From: Arcuatula senhousia
Lineage: Eukaryota; Mollusca; Bivalvia; Mytilida; Mytilidae
Assembly (NCBI GenBank): GCA_963971305.1
Contig: OZ020317.1
Span: 11,674,001 to 11,738,000 of the forward strand
Reading direction: 5' to 3'
Length of the DNA stretch: 64,000 nt
Shown piece by piece: positions 1 to 13,001 of this stretch (positions within the stretch are counted from its first letter, which is position 1; each line of letters opens with the position of its first letter). The notes beneath the pieces are model-generated. The model made no database searches and was not told where the DNA came from. It saw nothing but the letters and a program-made list of their open reading frames with translations. The position numbers and the translations under genes are program-made.

Positions 1-390
1 GTCCCGTTCTTGTTGGTGTTTTCTGGTTTTGTCTCTGCCCTTTCTGACTTTTGACATTCAAATACCCCATTGGTACCTTTGCTTAGCCCGCTCCGACACC
101 AACACTTTTGAGTTGGAGAAAACACCAAAGCTTTAAATTATCCGTCTAATTTTCAAAATTGTCTAAACCCTAAGGTTCTTCCTACCCCAGACATAGGTTG
201 ATTATCTTAGTAATAATTTGGTTCCCCAGTTTGATATTTTGGGTTTTACTGTTCTATGCTCTTCATATTCATATAGTGTTTGGCATTTTCGATATTTTTG
301 GTAGAGCACCTCTGATTAGTCTTGAATAGACGAAACGCGCGTCAGGCGTAGCAAAATTTATTGTCTGGAACTTCGTTGTCATTTGTATTT
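1..390. repeat. Gene-free edge with dispersed repeat fragments
   Basis: No coding signal is seen. About 1-90 resembles 29,600-29,700 (shared words include TGGTTTTG and CCATTG), so it belongs to a dispersed family. About 310-375 (containing GACGAAACGCGCGTCAGGCG) matches in reverse complement the intronic stretch 52,410-52,475, including the words CCAGACAATAAATTTTGCTA and CAAGACT. It is therefore another dispersed family. Confidence 0.5.
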
Positions 391-392
391 CT

Positions 393-1266
393 TTATATGT
401 TTGGCTAATTTATCTCTACAAAAATCTTTAGAGGGTAGAAGTTGTCAGATGACCCCCTTATAGGAGTTACAGCCCCTTAACAAAAATAGTGTTTTTGGCC
501 TATAGAATGAAAAATATTGCAGATATAAAAAAACCGGTTGTTTGCATAAATGTTCAGCTCATATAGCTTTACAACAGTCTTCATAGGGTCAAAGTTGTCA
601 GATGATCCTTTATAGGAGTTACAGTCCCTTAAAGGTGAAAATTAGCGTTTGTTCATGTTTTTGCCTAAGAATAAAAACTATTGCAGATAGAGAAAAGCTG
701 TTGCTTGCTTAAATTTACAGCTCATTTAGCTTAACAACAGTCTTCATAGGGTCAAAGTTGTCAGATGATCCTTTATAGGAGTTACAGTCCCTTAAAGGTG
801 AAAAATGGCGATTTTTCATGTTTTTGGCCTAAGAATGAAAATTATTGCAGATGTTTGCGTTAATGTTCAACTCATTTAGCTCTACAAAAGTCTCCATAGG
901 GTCGAAGTTGTCAGGTGACCCCTTATAGGGGTTACAGCCCATGAAATAACGTTTTGGTTTTTTTTTCATTTTTTGACCTTTAAAATGAAAACTAGAAAGA
1001 GAAAAGCTGTTGCTTGCTTAAATTCAGCTCACTAAGCGCTACAAAAGTGGTTATAGGGTCGAAGATATCAGATGACCCCTTTTAGGGGTTACAGCCCCTA
1101 ATAAGTTGAATAATAGTGTGTTTTGCTTATTTAGAATGAAAGCTATTGCAGATAGAGAAAAGCTTTTTCTTGCTTAAACATTCAGCTCATTTAGCTATAC
1201 AAAAGTCTTAATAGGGTTGACTTCAAGAACAGATGAGCAATCCAGGCTCCTGGGAGCCTCTTGTTT
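393..1266 (+). repeat. Tandem ~157-bp-unit repeat, 5'-truncated, with 3' terminal hairpin tail
   Basis: About five diverged units carry the recurring words TTCAGCTCATTTAGCT, GTTGTCAGATGA, TTATAGGAGTTACAG and TATTGCAGATAGAGAAAAGC. The stretch ends in the family's 3' tail at about 1,225-1,265 (GCTCCTGGGAGCCTCTTGT). The 5' hairpin end seen in complete copies is absent. The unit length and overall design recall the bivalve pearl/BIV160-type elements in the literature. That is a resemblance in architecture and has not been tested by alignment. Confidence 0.75.
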
Positions 1267-2973
1267 GTATTTTTCAATCAATTCTGTCATGAAAATGTAA
1301 CAACAGTTTTGACGTATCTAGCACCATTCGCATTGCCACTGATGGTAAAAAGGGTCACCTCCCCCCCAAAAAAAGATTTTTATTAGTACTCTGATTTAAA
1401 AAAAAAAATCATTTGAATGCTTGTAAAAATCCCTACCTGTGTTTTTTTAATCAGATTTGCAATATCTCCTACCATTTTGAGGAAGTTAAGGATAACGGAA
1501 CCAAACGCGCCATATGAGTTTTCCTTGAAGGTTGGTAAAGGTATTTAAAAATCAAATAGGGTATGCCTTTAATTGTCCACCTAAGAATGCTTGTGTCAAA
1601 ATACTTTGTGAGTCCACCATGGGCTGCATGTGTCCAAAGCTTTTGACAATCTTTATTGGACTGTAAACGTACAGCGTTCAACACTTTTAAGGTATTAAGT
1701 CAACTGATCAAAGATTGATTTTTTGTTAACTGTTTTTAGTTTTCCAGCATCTCCACTTATCATGTATGACGTCAACTTGAAATTTGGTACAACATGATGC
1801 AACGTCTTCAGTATGAGGTCTGCTAGCCTTTCCCTTCCTTCTGTTAAAATACTTGAAACTAATCAGTGAAATACAAAACAAAACTTGAGGTCATGATAGA
1901 CATGATACATTGATACATGTGAAACATCTTCTCATTTTAAATGTATGTAACAACAAAATTACCGAACTTGTATGATCAATCTCATATATCCAAGAAGAAA
2001 AGACAAAGCAAGGCAAATACATACCAGAGAAATTAAAGATCGCAATGGTCCTGACTTGGTACAATCATACCAAAAGAAATGCTGGGTTTAACCAGGTTTT
2101 ATGGCACCAAATATCCCTCTTCTACTGCGATGTAAGGTCCTGGTAACACAAAACATAACATAGTTGTGAGACACAACGGGGATAAAGAAGTGATCAGCTC
2201 ATTATAACAAACTGTCTCAAACTAATAGAATCAATCACGAATCATTTTATCTGACATAATTTTGAATTTTGCCACCAGTGGCTGATATCGAAAGAAAAAC
2301 TTTATAGGAGACCGTATGAGACGTATTTTCTTACAACCTTCGTCTAAAAGCCGATCACAAAGACAACGGTGACGCGTCAAAAATATAAAAAAAATAGTAC
2401 AAATTGTGAAATATACACCCCAAATGCTGGTGAGTTGGGTATGAAACTTTCAAGGTTAGGAAAATTAATAATTGAAAAATTAAATTGTCTCTTTTTTCGT
2501 ATTTTTTTGTACTGGGATGACCACCCGAGTCAAATTCGAGAGGCAAATACAAAAAAGACATGAAGCAAATAAAACTATCGTTAAAATGGATGCACAGTTT
2601 TGGTATGTGGCAAGTACACCAAATGTAGTTGGGCATATTTATACCAAGACATTTTGACATAAAACATTTGTGTTCTGCAACTAAAACTTAAAACCTTGTG
2701 GAGACGTATATTTTCAATTCTGCATCTTGATCAATTTAATCAATTGATTAAAAATAATGAACTGGGGGAGAGGGGGTGTTGATTTTTTCTGAGGTGGTCA
2801 AAATTATTTGCAACTAGTCTGTGAAGGGGTTGCAATTTTAAATTGAAAATTGATCAAAAAGTATCCCCCTTTCAGCTGATAAATAATGATCGTTCCATAG
2901 ACTGACGAAACACGTACACGTCTGTGGTGGATTAATAAATAAAGAAAAAACAGGAGGACATTTCCAAAAATTT

Positions 2974-3480
2974 TAAATAGATTTGCAACTTGTTAATTGT
3001 CCAGTATATGTGTGAAAATATCACTGGTTTATAAATGAGAGTTTGTTTATTTTTCTTACTACTTTTATGCCTTTCTATGGAATCAACCAGTCTGAGAATA
3101 AATTGCATTAAACAGAAAAAAGATTAAGGAACATCTCTGTGAAAATTTCATTTAATTTGGTTGAAGAATAAACTTTTTGTGACAATTTAAAGTGGAAACT
3201 TTACAATTTTTGGGTAAAATATTGTATTTTCATGGAAACTCGGGTACTATGGGCTCTTTTGATACTCCTCTAAAGTGCTTAAGGTTAAAAAAGTTATTTT
3301 AACACATGTAAAATCTCAAAGCATTTAAGAATGGCTGTAAAAAAGAATCATGTAAAAATCTTTAATGGTTTTTGAGATATTTTAGTATAAAGTTGTACAA
3401 TTGAAATTGTTTATTTTGTACGAAATCTCGTTTCTTTACATGAGATATTGTGAGATTTCACTAATTTGCAAATCTATTTA
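2974..3480. mobile_element. Candidate small element with 15-bp inverted ends
   Basis: TAAATAGATTTGCAA at 2,974-2,988 is exactly inverted at 3,466-3,480. The interior of about 480 bp has no coding potential. The inverted repeat is short, so chance pairing in AT-rich DNA cannot be excluded, and no target-site duplication is evident. Confidence 0.3.
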
Positions 3481-5778
3481 TATAAAGGTCTATGGTTATA
3501 TATAGTAATGTTTTCTATTCATGCTTGTGTGTTTCTGTTTTAAGTTTGTTAAGTTAACATGTCTTACATTGAGACTCTCTTGGAGTATAATTTCTTATTG
3601 GCGGGGCAGATTTCAACATCTTGGTGCCTCAGAATTTCGAGGGAAATACGCCAAAAGACTTGAAATCATGTGTATGAAAACGGGTAGGTTTGGCCAATAA
3701 AGGTATCAAACTCCGTATGTTTTTTTTTGGATTCTTTATTAGAGGTCTGGTAAACAAAATCATCAAAAGGTCCTCAAAAGACCCTATAAAATAATATAAC
3801 TTCATGAATACTGGTACAAGAAAGATAACTCTTGCTCATAATATAACTCAAATATAAAATAAAATAAATACAAAACTCTGTAGACTATATAGTTGCTTCA
3901 CTGAGATACATGTCTCATAGAATATTTATGATTTGTTTGTGTGTGTACCACAAACAAATAAATGTGTAAATAGCATAATAAAGTTTCATGAAAATCTATG
4001 ATCTGTATGATTAGTAAATAAAATACAAAATAAGCAAAGCATTAGAAAATGAAAAGCAAAGCAAAAATAGCAAACTAAAAATAACAAAAGTAACAAGAAA
4101 TAAACTCAACACTCTGCTTACCTCATACAAGGGTATGAAGGTCTATAACGTCTATATGGATGGCAAAAATCTACATGTTATATCAGCTTAAACATGTTAA
4201 CACCTGAAGTAAAAATAGGTTTTATAACCATGTGTTCAGCAAACAATTTGACACAAAATATGAACACTTAAAACACACAGTTTACTGGTATATCAAAATA
4301 CTATTACTTTAAGGTTTTAAAATAAGTCTATGATTTTATTTATCAAATATCTAAAAGGAATTCTCATTCTCCCAAAAATACTTTGTTCATTAAAGGTACT
4401 GAAAAGTTTATGTTGTTTATCAAAAAGTTATTTATTTTAATACCACTTTAACCATTATTTATTCAATATTTTACAACTTTCATAAAGATGTCATTTCCAC
4501 TCACAGATGCAATCCTGCATACATCCATCAGTCATAAATGCACCAAATGTTTATTTTATATTTTAAATTTAATAATTAAAATAGTGAAATGTAACTGACC
4601 TGAATATGAAATGAATAACACCCAGAAATCTAACTAGAATAAAACATTGAAGAAAATTAAAGTTGAAATGTAATATGGCTGTCAGCCGCTGACTGTCCAG
4701 TAAAGAAAATGTAAAGAATGAATAGTAAGAATTCCCTCCAAAAGTACATGAGTTCCAATAATGAAATTGACCAATCAAAACCTTCCAATAATCAAGAGTG
4801 CTCCTAAAAATACCTGACTAAATAAAAGTTCAAGGTGAAATGAAGTGTAAATAATCAATACAGCTGGTGACAACCAAATCAACTGACTTTTGATCTGAAT
4901 TACATTCAGATCAACTAATAAATGAGACAACATCAATTTAAATAGAATCAAAATACTTTTATTAAAAATAATAATAATATGCATACTGAAATTAAAAACT
5001 GTCAAAATTCAGTGTACCACATGTATTTCAAAAGGATATATCTTTTTATTTGTGAAAAACGCTTTAAAACTCCCCTGTTGTCGTTTTTTATGCATGTTAT
5101 ATGTTTTTATTCTGTTCAACTGAATACATCTATATCTTTTTAAAATCTATTGTCTGTGACTCTTATTAGTTCTTGGCGATTCTCGTCGCTATATACTCAT
5201 AGCTTCGCACGGTGTAGCTTCGTTGAGTTGCGTTTCAGTTTTGTTTTGTACTTTACGCCAACATGTAAATAAAGAAAAGATAACTCTCAACCACATCGAA
5301 TTTTATTTGATTTGGTCTTATTTTGGGCAGATTTGTTTAATGTACAGGTATATTTTAAAAGGTTTAGGATGAAAGCAAAATGTCAATATATTATATATCT
5401 TTTTCCTTTTTTTTTTATTCTATAACATCCAGCTGACATTACGAAAGATAAATTAATGGCATGAAAAATTAACTTGATAACAAGGCTAGATTACATGTAA
5501 CAGTGTAATAATCTTTGAATCTTTAAAATAAATGTAAATCAAATGAATAAATGGAGATAACTTTTAGATTATTTATCACCTGATTAAATTTCCATAGTTT
5601 ATAGTTTATATGGAAATACAATATTTATAAGAACACATTTATAAGCATGATAAGTGTAACATACTGTTTGATTTATTTCTGTCTTTTTTCTCAGTTGGTC
5701 TTTTATATTACTTTTTATGTTCTTCTACCCACGCCGAAGCAGTATGGTCTAGTGGAGACAGCCCTTCGTATTCATAAC

Positions 5779-5939
5779 CTGTATATACATAGTTCTATAT
5801 TTAAAACCTCCCATTTCTTGTTTACCTTGCGAGAATTTCACTATAAACATAAAATATTAAATATCCGATGAAAAATGAGAAAAGGTAAACAAGAAATGGG
5901 AGGTGTTATCATGTTTATATATAGAACTAGTATATACAG
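5779..5939. mobile_element. Fold-back hairpin element (~160 bp)
   Basis: CTGTATATACATAGTTCTAT followed by CCTCCCATTTCTTGTTTACC (5,779-5,826) is mirrored by GGTAAACAAGAAATGGGAGG and a matching AT-rich end (5,884-5,939). The arms are about 50 bp with few mismatches and a loop of about 55 bp. This is typical of a non-autonomous fold-back element or MITE. Confidence 0.65.
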
Positions 5940-6962
5940 TGTTCTCCCCAGAAGTTATAGATAGAATCACATTTTGCCTAAACAAGGACATCTGGCTCAT
6001 CTTTTATTAGAGTTTACTTTAAAATGTATCAATTACCCCCCCCCCCTTTTCATATAACACATGCTAAACACATGACTCAGAAATACCTTTTAAGTCATAA
6101 AGGAGGGGGGCACCCAGGAGTTGTATGCATGATTGGAAAATAACAGTCAAGACATTGTTAAATATCACTATAATAATCTTAGAATTAATTCTCTTAAGTG
6201 GGAAATGATTAATAGCCTATGCTGTATGTGATGACTGGCAACCCTAAATTAAAATGGGAGAGAGAAAGGGGGAAAAAAAGGCATTTGCCTGAAATAGTAT
6301 TAGTAAAAACATGAAAAACTTATGTTAATATTATGAATAAATTTAATTCCGAATCTGCTTTAACTTTGCTAACTTAATTTAGTTTAAAAGATATTTGGTA
6401 CTTGTGGTTTGTACACAGAAGCCACTGCCTTTTAGTTATCTCCCTTTGCTAAAGATGTAGGTGTAATAATAAAACAAAGTTTAATCTAGCATTACAGGCT
6501 TTTTCTAATGCTCATACAATTTGTGATACGGACGGACTAGGAGTACTTATCATGCTTATGGAAAATAAGAAATTTTTTATGGTGACTTGTCAAGTGTCAC
6601 GCAACTTGCGTGAGATACACGCATCTAGTCAGCGAGTTGGCAGCAAATTCCTTTGATGTTTTAATTTTTGCCTTTGATCTTTCAATTTTTGGGCAAATCT
6701 CACGCAAGCAGCTTATCAAAACTTGACAGCGGGAATGGTTCTGGATACGGCACCTTTTTCAGCATGTTCAGTCTGGAATCTCATGAGTAACAATGAAAAA
6801 TAAAATTAGGATTACTTGCCTTATTGTTACAAAATGAAAATGTCGCAAATTAAAAGTATAATAAATTGTTGATATTGTACATTTTATGAACGGACATTTT
6901 TAAAGTAAATAACCAATTATATATAACATCTACAAAAAAGTTATTGATAACAAGCCTCATTT

Positions 6963-8431
6963 TTAGCTCACCTGACCCGAAGGGTCATGTGAGCTATTGT
7001 CATCACTTGGCGTCCGTCGTCCGTCCGTCGTCCGTCGTCCGTCGTCCGTCGTCCGTCGTCCGTAAACTTTTTAAAATGTTAACTCCTCTGACACCATAAG
7101 TCCAATTGCAACCAAACTTGGTATGGTTGTTCATTAGCATTCGGTGCTTAGAACTGATGTGGGGATTTTTGATTCGTCGTAAAACATGGCCGCCATGGCT
7201 AAAAATAGAACATAGGGGTAAAATGCAGTTTTTTGCAAATAACTCAAAAACGGCTACAGATATAAAAATTCTGGCATAGGGTAAAAGTGACCAGCACCTC
7301 AAGATCTACCTACCCTGAAATTTTGAAGAAAATCCAACGACCCATGTAGGAGTTATTGCCCTTTTTGTGGATTTTTTGCAAATTTTGCACCTGTTTAGCT
7401 CAATATCTTGAAAACTATACTAGATATTTGAGAAATTTAAATTGCATATTGTTAAGCACATCAAGATCTACAAAATATGTAACAGGGTCAACGTTGTAGG
7501 ACCTTTCCTTTTAGGAGTTATTGCCCTTAGAATGTCATAATTGAGCAATTTAACAGCATTTCCTCATTACCTTGAAACATTAACTCCTCTGACACTTTAA
7601 GTCCAAATGGAACCAAACTTGGTTTAGTTGTTTATTAGCATTAGGTGTAAAGAACTGATGTGGGGATTTTTGATTGGTTGTAAAATATGGCCGCTGTGGC
7701 TAAAAATAGAACATAGGGTTAAATGGCAGATTTTTGCAAATAACTCTAAAACAGTGACAGATTTCAAAATTTTGATTGGGAACAAAAGTGATCAGCACCT
7801 CAAGATCTACCAGCTCTGAAATTTTGAAGAAAATCCAACAACCCATGTAGGAGTTATTGCCCTTTTTTCGATTTTTTTGCAAATTTTGCACGTTTAGCTC
7901 AATATCTTGAAAACTATACAAGATATTTGAGAAATTTAAATTGCATATTGTTAAGCGCATCAAGATCTTCAAAATTTGTAACAGGGTCAAAGTTGTAGGA
8001 CCTTTCCTTTGAGGAGTTATTGCCGTTGGAATGTCAAAATTGAGCATTTTAACTGCATTTCCTTATATTGAAAATGTTAACTCCTCTGACACTTTAAGTC
8101 CAAATGGAACCAAACTTGGTATTATTGTTTATTATTATTAGGTGTATAGAACTGTTGTGGGGATTTTTGATTGGTTTTAAACATGGCCGCTGTGACTAAA
8201 AATAGAACATTAGGTTAAACTGCATTTTTTTGCAAATAACTCAAAAAGGGTGACAGATTTTTAGATTTTGATTGAGAACAAAAGTGTTCAGCACCTTTAG
8301 ATCCACCATATTTTCAGATGACCCCCTTATTAATCTTATGACCCTTTCAACGTGAAATAGATTTTGCCTTATTACCTTTACTTCAGGCACATATGTCAGG
8401 TGAGCGATTCAGGCTCCTGGGAGCCTCTTGT
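6963..8431 (+). mobile_element. Hairpin-ended non-autonomous repeat, copy 1
   Basis: It starts TTAGCTCACCTGACCCGAAG, which forms a stem (AGCTCACC-TGACCC / GGGTCA-TGTGAGCT). A (TCCGTCG)n minisatellite follows. The body holds about 2.5 diverged copies of a unit of roughly 480-500 bp, each containing CTCCTCTGACAC, GTCCAA, ACATGGCCGC and AACTCAAAAA-type words. It ends CAGGTGAGCGATTCAGGCTC and CTGGGAGCCTCTTGT. The ends also form a short terminal inverted repeat (GCTCACCTG / CAGGTGAGC). There is no protein-coding capacity. The hairpins, short TIRs and internal tandem repeats suggest a Helentron-associated or pearl-like element, which is inference. Confidence 0.8.
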
Positions 8432-8606
8432 ATCAGTTAATGCATTATTTTCCTTGTGCATTTCAAAACGTAGTTATGCATGTTTTGAAAGTCTGTCCGT
8501 CCGTCAAACAAAATATATACAACTTATAGCTCAAACAGTATTACAACTACAGCTTTCAAACTTTGCAGAGTTAATAAATATATAAAGATGTGGATTCATT
8601 CTCCTT

Positions 8607-10133
8607 TTAGCTCACCTGACCCGAAGGGTCATGTGAGCTATTGGCGTCACTTGGCGTCCGTCGTCCGTCCGTCGTCCGTCCGTAAACTTTTTCAAACGTT
8701 AACTCCTCTGACACCATAAGTCCAATTGAAACCAAACTTGGTGTAGTTGATCTTTAGGGTATGGCCTACAAAACTATTGTTTTGATTTTTGATTCTTAAA
8801 AAAACATGGCCGCCATGGCAAAAAATAGAACAGGGGGGTCAAATTACAGTTTTTTGCAAATTACTCAAAAATGATAACAGATATCAAAATTCTGGCAAGG
8901 GTAAAAGTGATCAGCACCTCAAGATCTACCTTCTTTAAAATTTTCAAGAAGATCCAACAACTGATGTACGAGTTATTGCCCTTTTCTGGATTTTTTCAAA
9001 ATTTTGCACTTATTTAGCACTATATCTTGAAAACTATACAAGATATTTTAAAAATTCAAAATGCAGATGATTGAACACATCAAGATCTACATTTCATGTA
9101 ATTAGGTCAAAGCTGTGGAACCATTCGTTTAGGAGTTATGACCTCAAAGTGTCAAAATTTACCGTTTTTCATTACTTTTCCCCTGAATTTCAAAGATTAA
9201 CTTGTCCGACACCATATATCCAACTTCAACCAAACTTGGCACAGTTGTTAAATAGCACATTGGCTACAATTCTATCGTTCAGCTTTTTGATTCGTCAAAA
9301 AATATGGCTGCCATAGCTAAAAATAGAACATAGGTGTAAATTGCAGTTTTTTGCTAATAACTTAAAAATGGTTACAGATATCAAAATTCTGATGGGAGAC
9401 AAAAGTGATCAGCATCTCAAGATCTACCTGCTATGGAAGTTTAAAGAAGATCCAACAACTGATGTGGGAGTTATTGCCCTTTTTCTGGATTTTTCAAAAT
9501 TTTTCACTTGTTTAGCCACTATGCAAGATATTTCAAGAATTTGAATTGCATATGATTAAGCACATCAAGATCTTCATTTCATGTATTTAGATCAAAGCTG
9601 TAGGATCATTTCTTTCAGGAGTTATTGTCCTTAAAACAACAAAATTTACCATTTTTCATTACTTTTTCCCTGAATTTCAAAGATTAACTTGTCTGACACC
9701 GTAAGACCAACTGCATTTTAACTTGGCACACTTGTTTAATAGCTTATATGCTACAACTCTATTGTTCAGATCTTTGATTCATGAAAAAAACATGGCCGCC
9801 ATGGCTAAAAAAAGAACATAGGGGTAAATTGCATTTTTTTGCTAATAACTCAAAAATGGTTTCAGATATCAAAATTGTGCAAGAATAAAAAAGATCAGCA
9901 TATTAAGATCTACCTGTGCTGAAATTTTGGAAAAGATCTGACTGCTGATGTAGGAGTTATTGCCCTTTTTCCTAATTTTGGCCAAATTTTGCACTTATCA
10001 AGCCCAAAATGTTGAAAACTTACCAAGATATTTCAGAAATTTTAATCGTATATGGTTATGCACAATAATATCTACATAATATATGTGTCTGTGTAGTTCA
10101 GGTGAGCGATTCAGGCTCCTGGGAGCCTCTTGT
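8607..10133 (+). mobile_element. Hairpin-ended repeat, copy 2
   Basis: It has the same 5' stem-loop, (TCCGTCG)n segment and internal tandem units as the copy at 6,963. Three internal units are recognisable by AACATGGCCGCCATGGC-like words near 8,800, 9,300 and 9,790. The 3' tail GGCTCCTGGGAGCCTCTTGT is directly followed by the next copy, with no spacer. Confidence 0.8.
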
Positions 10134-11109
10134 TAGCTCACCTGACCCAAAGGGTCATGTGAGCTATTGCCATCACTTGGGGTCCGTCGTCTGTCCGTTG
10201 TCCGTTAGCTATTGTCATTACTTGTTGTCCGTCGTCCGTCCGTCGTCCGTAAACCTTTTAAAACGTTAACTCCTCTGACACCTTAAGTCCAATTGAAACC
10301 AAACTTGGTTTGATTGTTCATTACTGTATTCGGTGCATAGAACTGATGTGGTGATTTTTGATTCGTCGTTAAACAGGGCCGCCATGGCTCAAAATAGAAC
10401 ATAGGGGTAAAATGCAGTTTTTTGCAAATAACTCAAAAACGGCTACATATATCAAAATTCTGGCGAGGGTAAAAGTGATCAGCACTTCAAGATCTACCTA
10501 CCCTGAAATTTTGAAGAAATTCCAACAACCCATGTAGGAGTTATTGCCCTTTTTATGTTTTTTTGCCAATTTTGCACCTTTTTAGCTCAATATCTTCAAA
10601 ACTGAAAAATTTAAATTGCATATTGTTAAGCCTTTCAAGATCTACAAAACATGTTATAGGGTCAACGTTGTAGGACTTTTCCATTTAGGAGTTATTGCCC
10701 TTAGAACTTCAAAATTGAGCATTTTAACAGCATTTCATCATTACATCGAAAACGTGAATTCCTCTGACACTTTAAGTCCAATTGGAACCAAACTTGGTAT
10801 TGTTGTTCATTAGTATTATGTGTATAGAACTGATGTGGGGATTTTTGATTGGTTGTAAAACATGGCCGCTGTGGCTTAAAATAGAACTTTGGATAAACTG
10901 CATTTTTTTGCTAATAACTCAAAAAGGGTGATAAATTTTTGAATTTTGATTGCGAACAAAAGTGATCAGCACCTGAAGATCCGCCATATTGTCAGATGAC
11001 CCCCTTATTAAATTTATGACCCTTTCAATGTCAAATAGATTTTGCCTTATAACCTTTACTTCAGGCACATATGTCAGGTGAGCAATTCAGACTCCTGGGA
11101 GCCTCTTGT
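10133..11109 (+). mobile_element. Hairpin-ended repeat, copy 3
   Basis: It begins AGCTCACCTGACCCAAAGGG, where one base of the loop or stem differs from the other copies. It carries a partly duplicated 5' segment (a second GAGCTATTG-like start near 10,206) and two internal units. It ends ACTCCTGGGAGCCTCTTGT at 11,109. It abuts copy 2 upstream and a 5'-truncated ~157-bp-unit copy downstream. Confidence 0.8.
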
Positions 11110-12031
11110 TTCAGGTTTTTGCCCTATAGTATGAAAACTATTGCAGATAGAGAAAAGCTGTTGCTTGCTTAATAGTTCAGCTCATTTAGCTCTACAACAG
11201 TCTCCATAGGGTCGAAGTTGTCAGACGACCCCTTATAGGGGTAACAGCCCCTAAAATCACGTTTTTTTCAGGTTTTTGGCCTAAGGAATGAAAACTATAG
11301 CAGGTAGAGAGAAGTTGTAGCTTGCATAAATGTTCAGCTCATTTAGCTCTACAAAAGTCTCCATTGAGTTGAAGTTGTCAGACAACCTCTTATAGAGGTT
11401 GCGGACCCTCAAATAACGTTTTTCATGCTTTTGGCCTATGGAATGAAAACTGTTGCAGATAGAGAAAATCTGTTGTTTTCTTAAATGTTAAGCTTATTTA
11501 GCTCTACAAAAGTCTCCATAGGGTTGAAATTGTCAGATAACCCCTTAAAGGGGTTGCAGCCCCTTAAATAAGGTTTTTTATGTTTCGGGTCTACAGAATG
11601 AAACTAAAGTAGATAGAGAAGAGCTGTTGCTAGCCTAAATATTCAGCTCATTCAGCTCTACAAAATTATTTATAGGGTGGAAGCTGACAGTTAACCCGTT
11701 ATAGGGGTTTCCGCCCCTTAAAGGTGATAAATAGTGTTTTGGCTTATAGAATGAAAGCTGTTGCAGATAGAGAAAAGCTGATGCTTGCTTTTACATTCAG
11801 CTCGTTTAGCTCTACAAAAGTCTTCATAAAGTTGAAGTTTTAGATGACCCCATATAGGAGTAATAGCCCCTAAAATATTTTTTTCATGTTCTTGACCTGC
11901 AGAATGAAAACTATAGTAGATAGAGAAAAGCTGTTGCTTGCTTAAATGTTCAGCTTATTTAGCTCTACAAAAGTCTTTATGGGGTCGACATCAAGACCAG
12001 GTGAGCGATTCAGGCATTTGGAGCCTCTTGT
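11110..12031 (+). repeat. 5'-truncated ~157-bp-unit repeat fused to copy 3
   Basis: About six diverged units (GATAGAGAAAAGCTGTTGCT, AGCTCTACAAAAGTCT, ACCCCTTATAGGGGT) end in GACCAGGTGAGCGATTCAGG and GAGCCTCTTGT. No 5' hairpin precedes them. The sequence runs directly on from the 3' end of the previous element. Confidence 0.75.
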
Positions 12032-12274
12032 TTTAAATGCTAGGAGTAGACAACTCCTTATCATATTACATTACAAAATAATTTACATGAAATGCATGAT
12101 AAACGATAATATGTATACACCATATACTAAAAGTAATTAATGTATTTAATTACAGGATGATTATGATTACTAATGATTACAAATAACAATTTACACATTC
12201 CTGATTAACATTAAGGTTTATGGTTAGACTTTGAATAAAATGATATTTGACCTATTTTTCTAGTCTATGTACGA

Positions 12275-12834
12275 CTTAAGGCTAATGAGGACACCTGACT
12301 GAAATTATCTGCTCATTAAAAAATCTAATTTTATTGCCTTAAATATCAAATGTTGATATCTTTCATAAAAAACTAAGATAAAGATAGGTCAACAGGCTGG
12401 TTTTCCCCATATAAGGGTTCAAACTTGACAAAATTACAATGGCTATAACAGGAAAGGACATATAAAATGCATAAAATCATTGCTCAAGAAAAAATCATAC
12501 ATTACAAATTTGATTTAGATCAGAGTAAATTAGATACTATTGAGCAAACGTTGATATAAGAGTGGAAGAATAGGGGGTCACCCACTCCGTTTTGAATCTG
12601 TCTGTGGAATCCATTGTATTTTGAGGGTCATATTTTATTTGATTATCTCCCTTGATATTTGCAAAACAATTATTAATTAAGTTAGAAGGCATATCTCTGT
12701 TTAAAAATATTATATTTTTATCATTTCTTTGATTAACTTATATAATATTTTGATTATGTATTTATTGATATGCTAGCATTTTTTGCATATTTAGATGTGC
12801 TTGTTCACATGATACCTGTCCTCATTAACCTTAA
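12275..12834. mobile_element. TTAA-bounded MITE-like element (~560 bp)
   Basis: TTAAGGCTAATGAGGACACC at the left is inverted at the right as CCTGTCCTCATTAACCTTAA, with two or three mismatches. The interior is non-coding. Both ends are TTAA, compatible with a piggyBac-type TTAA target duplication. The element family is not recognised. Confidence 0.6.
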
Positions 12835-13001
12835 ACGACACATAGAAACACAGAATAATGTGTTGCAGCGTCTAGATATAAAAATCGCCGATCATTTTCC
12901 CTTCCAATTTACAAAATAACTTTTGTTCCTTTCTCTATTCATTTTCTTTCCGTTCTAATTGTACCATAAATAAAGCATGAATTACCCCTATATATATCAC
13001 T

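Larger units (their letters stand above)
1267..6962. other. Gene-free intergenic stretch with small repeats
   Basis: No convincing coding region is visible; open frames are short and AT-driven. About 1,330-1,500 shares words with 17,640-17,760 (CAGATTTGCAATATCTC) and so belongs to a dispersed family. A candidate small element (2,974-3,480) and a fold-back hairpin (5,779-5,939) are listed separately. Poly-C and poly-G runs occur near 6,040 and 6,100. Confidence 0.5.

Noticed and set aside
5738..5790. GCAGTATGGTCTAGTGGAGA, resembling a tRNA/SINE A-box.
   Set aside because: No B-box follows at the right distance and no cloverleaf forms.
7003..7302. 99-codon minus-strand ORF ending in a TDDGRRTTDDG-like tail, and the other short ORFs inside 6,963-12,031.
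   Set aside because: They lie in the non-coding repeat and its TCCGTCG minisatellite. Equivalent frames are broken in the neighbouring copies.
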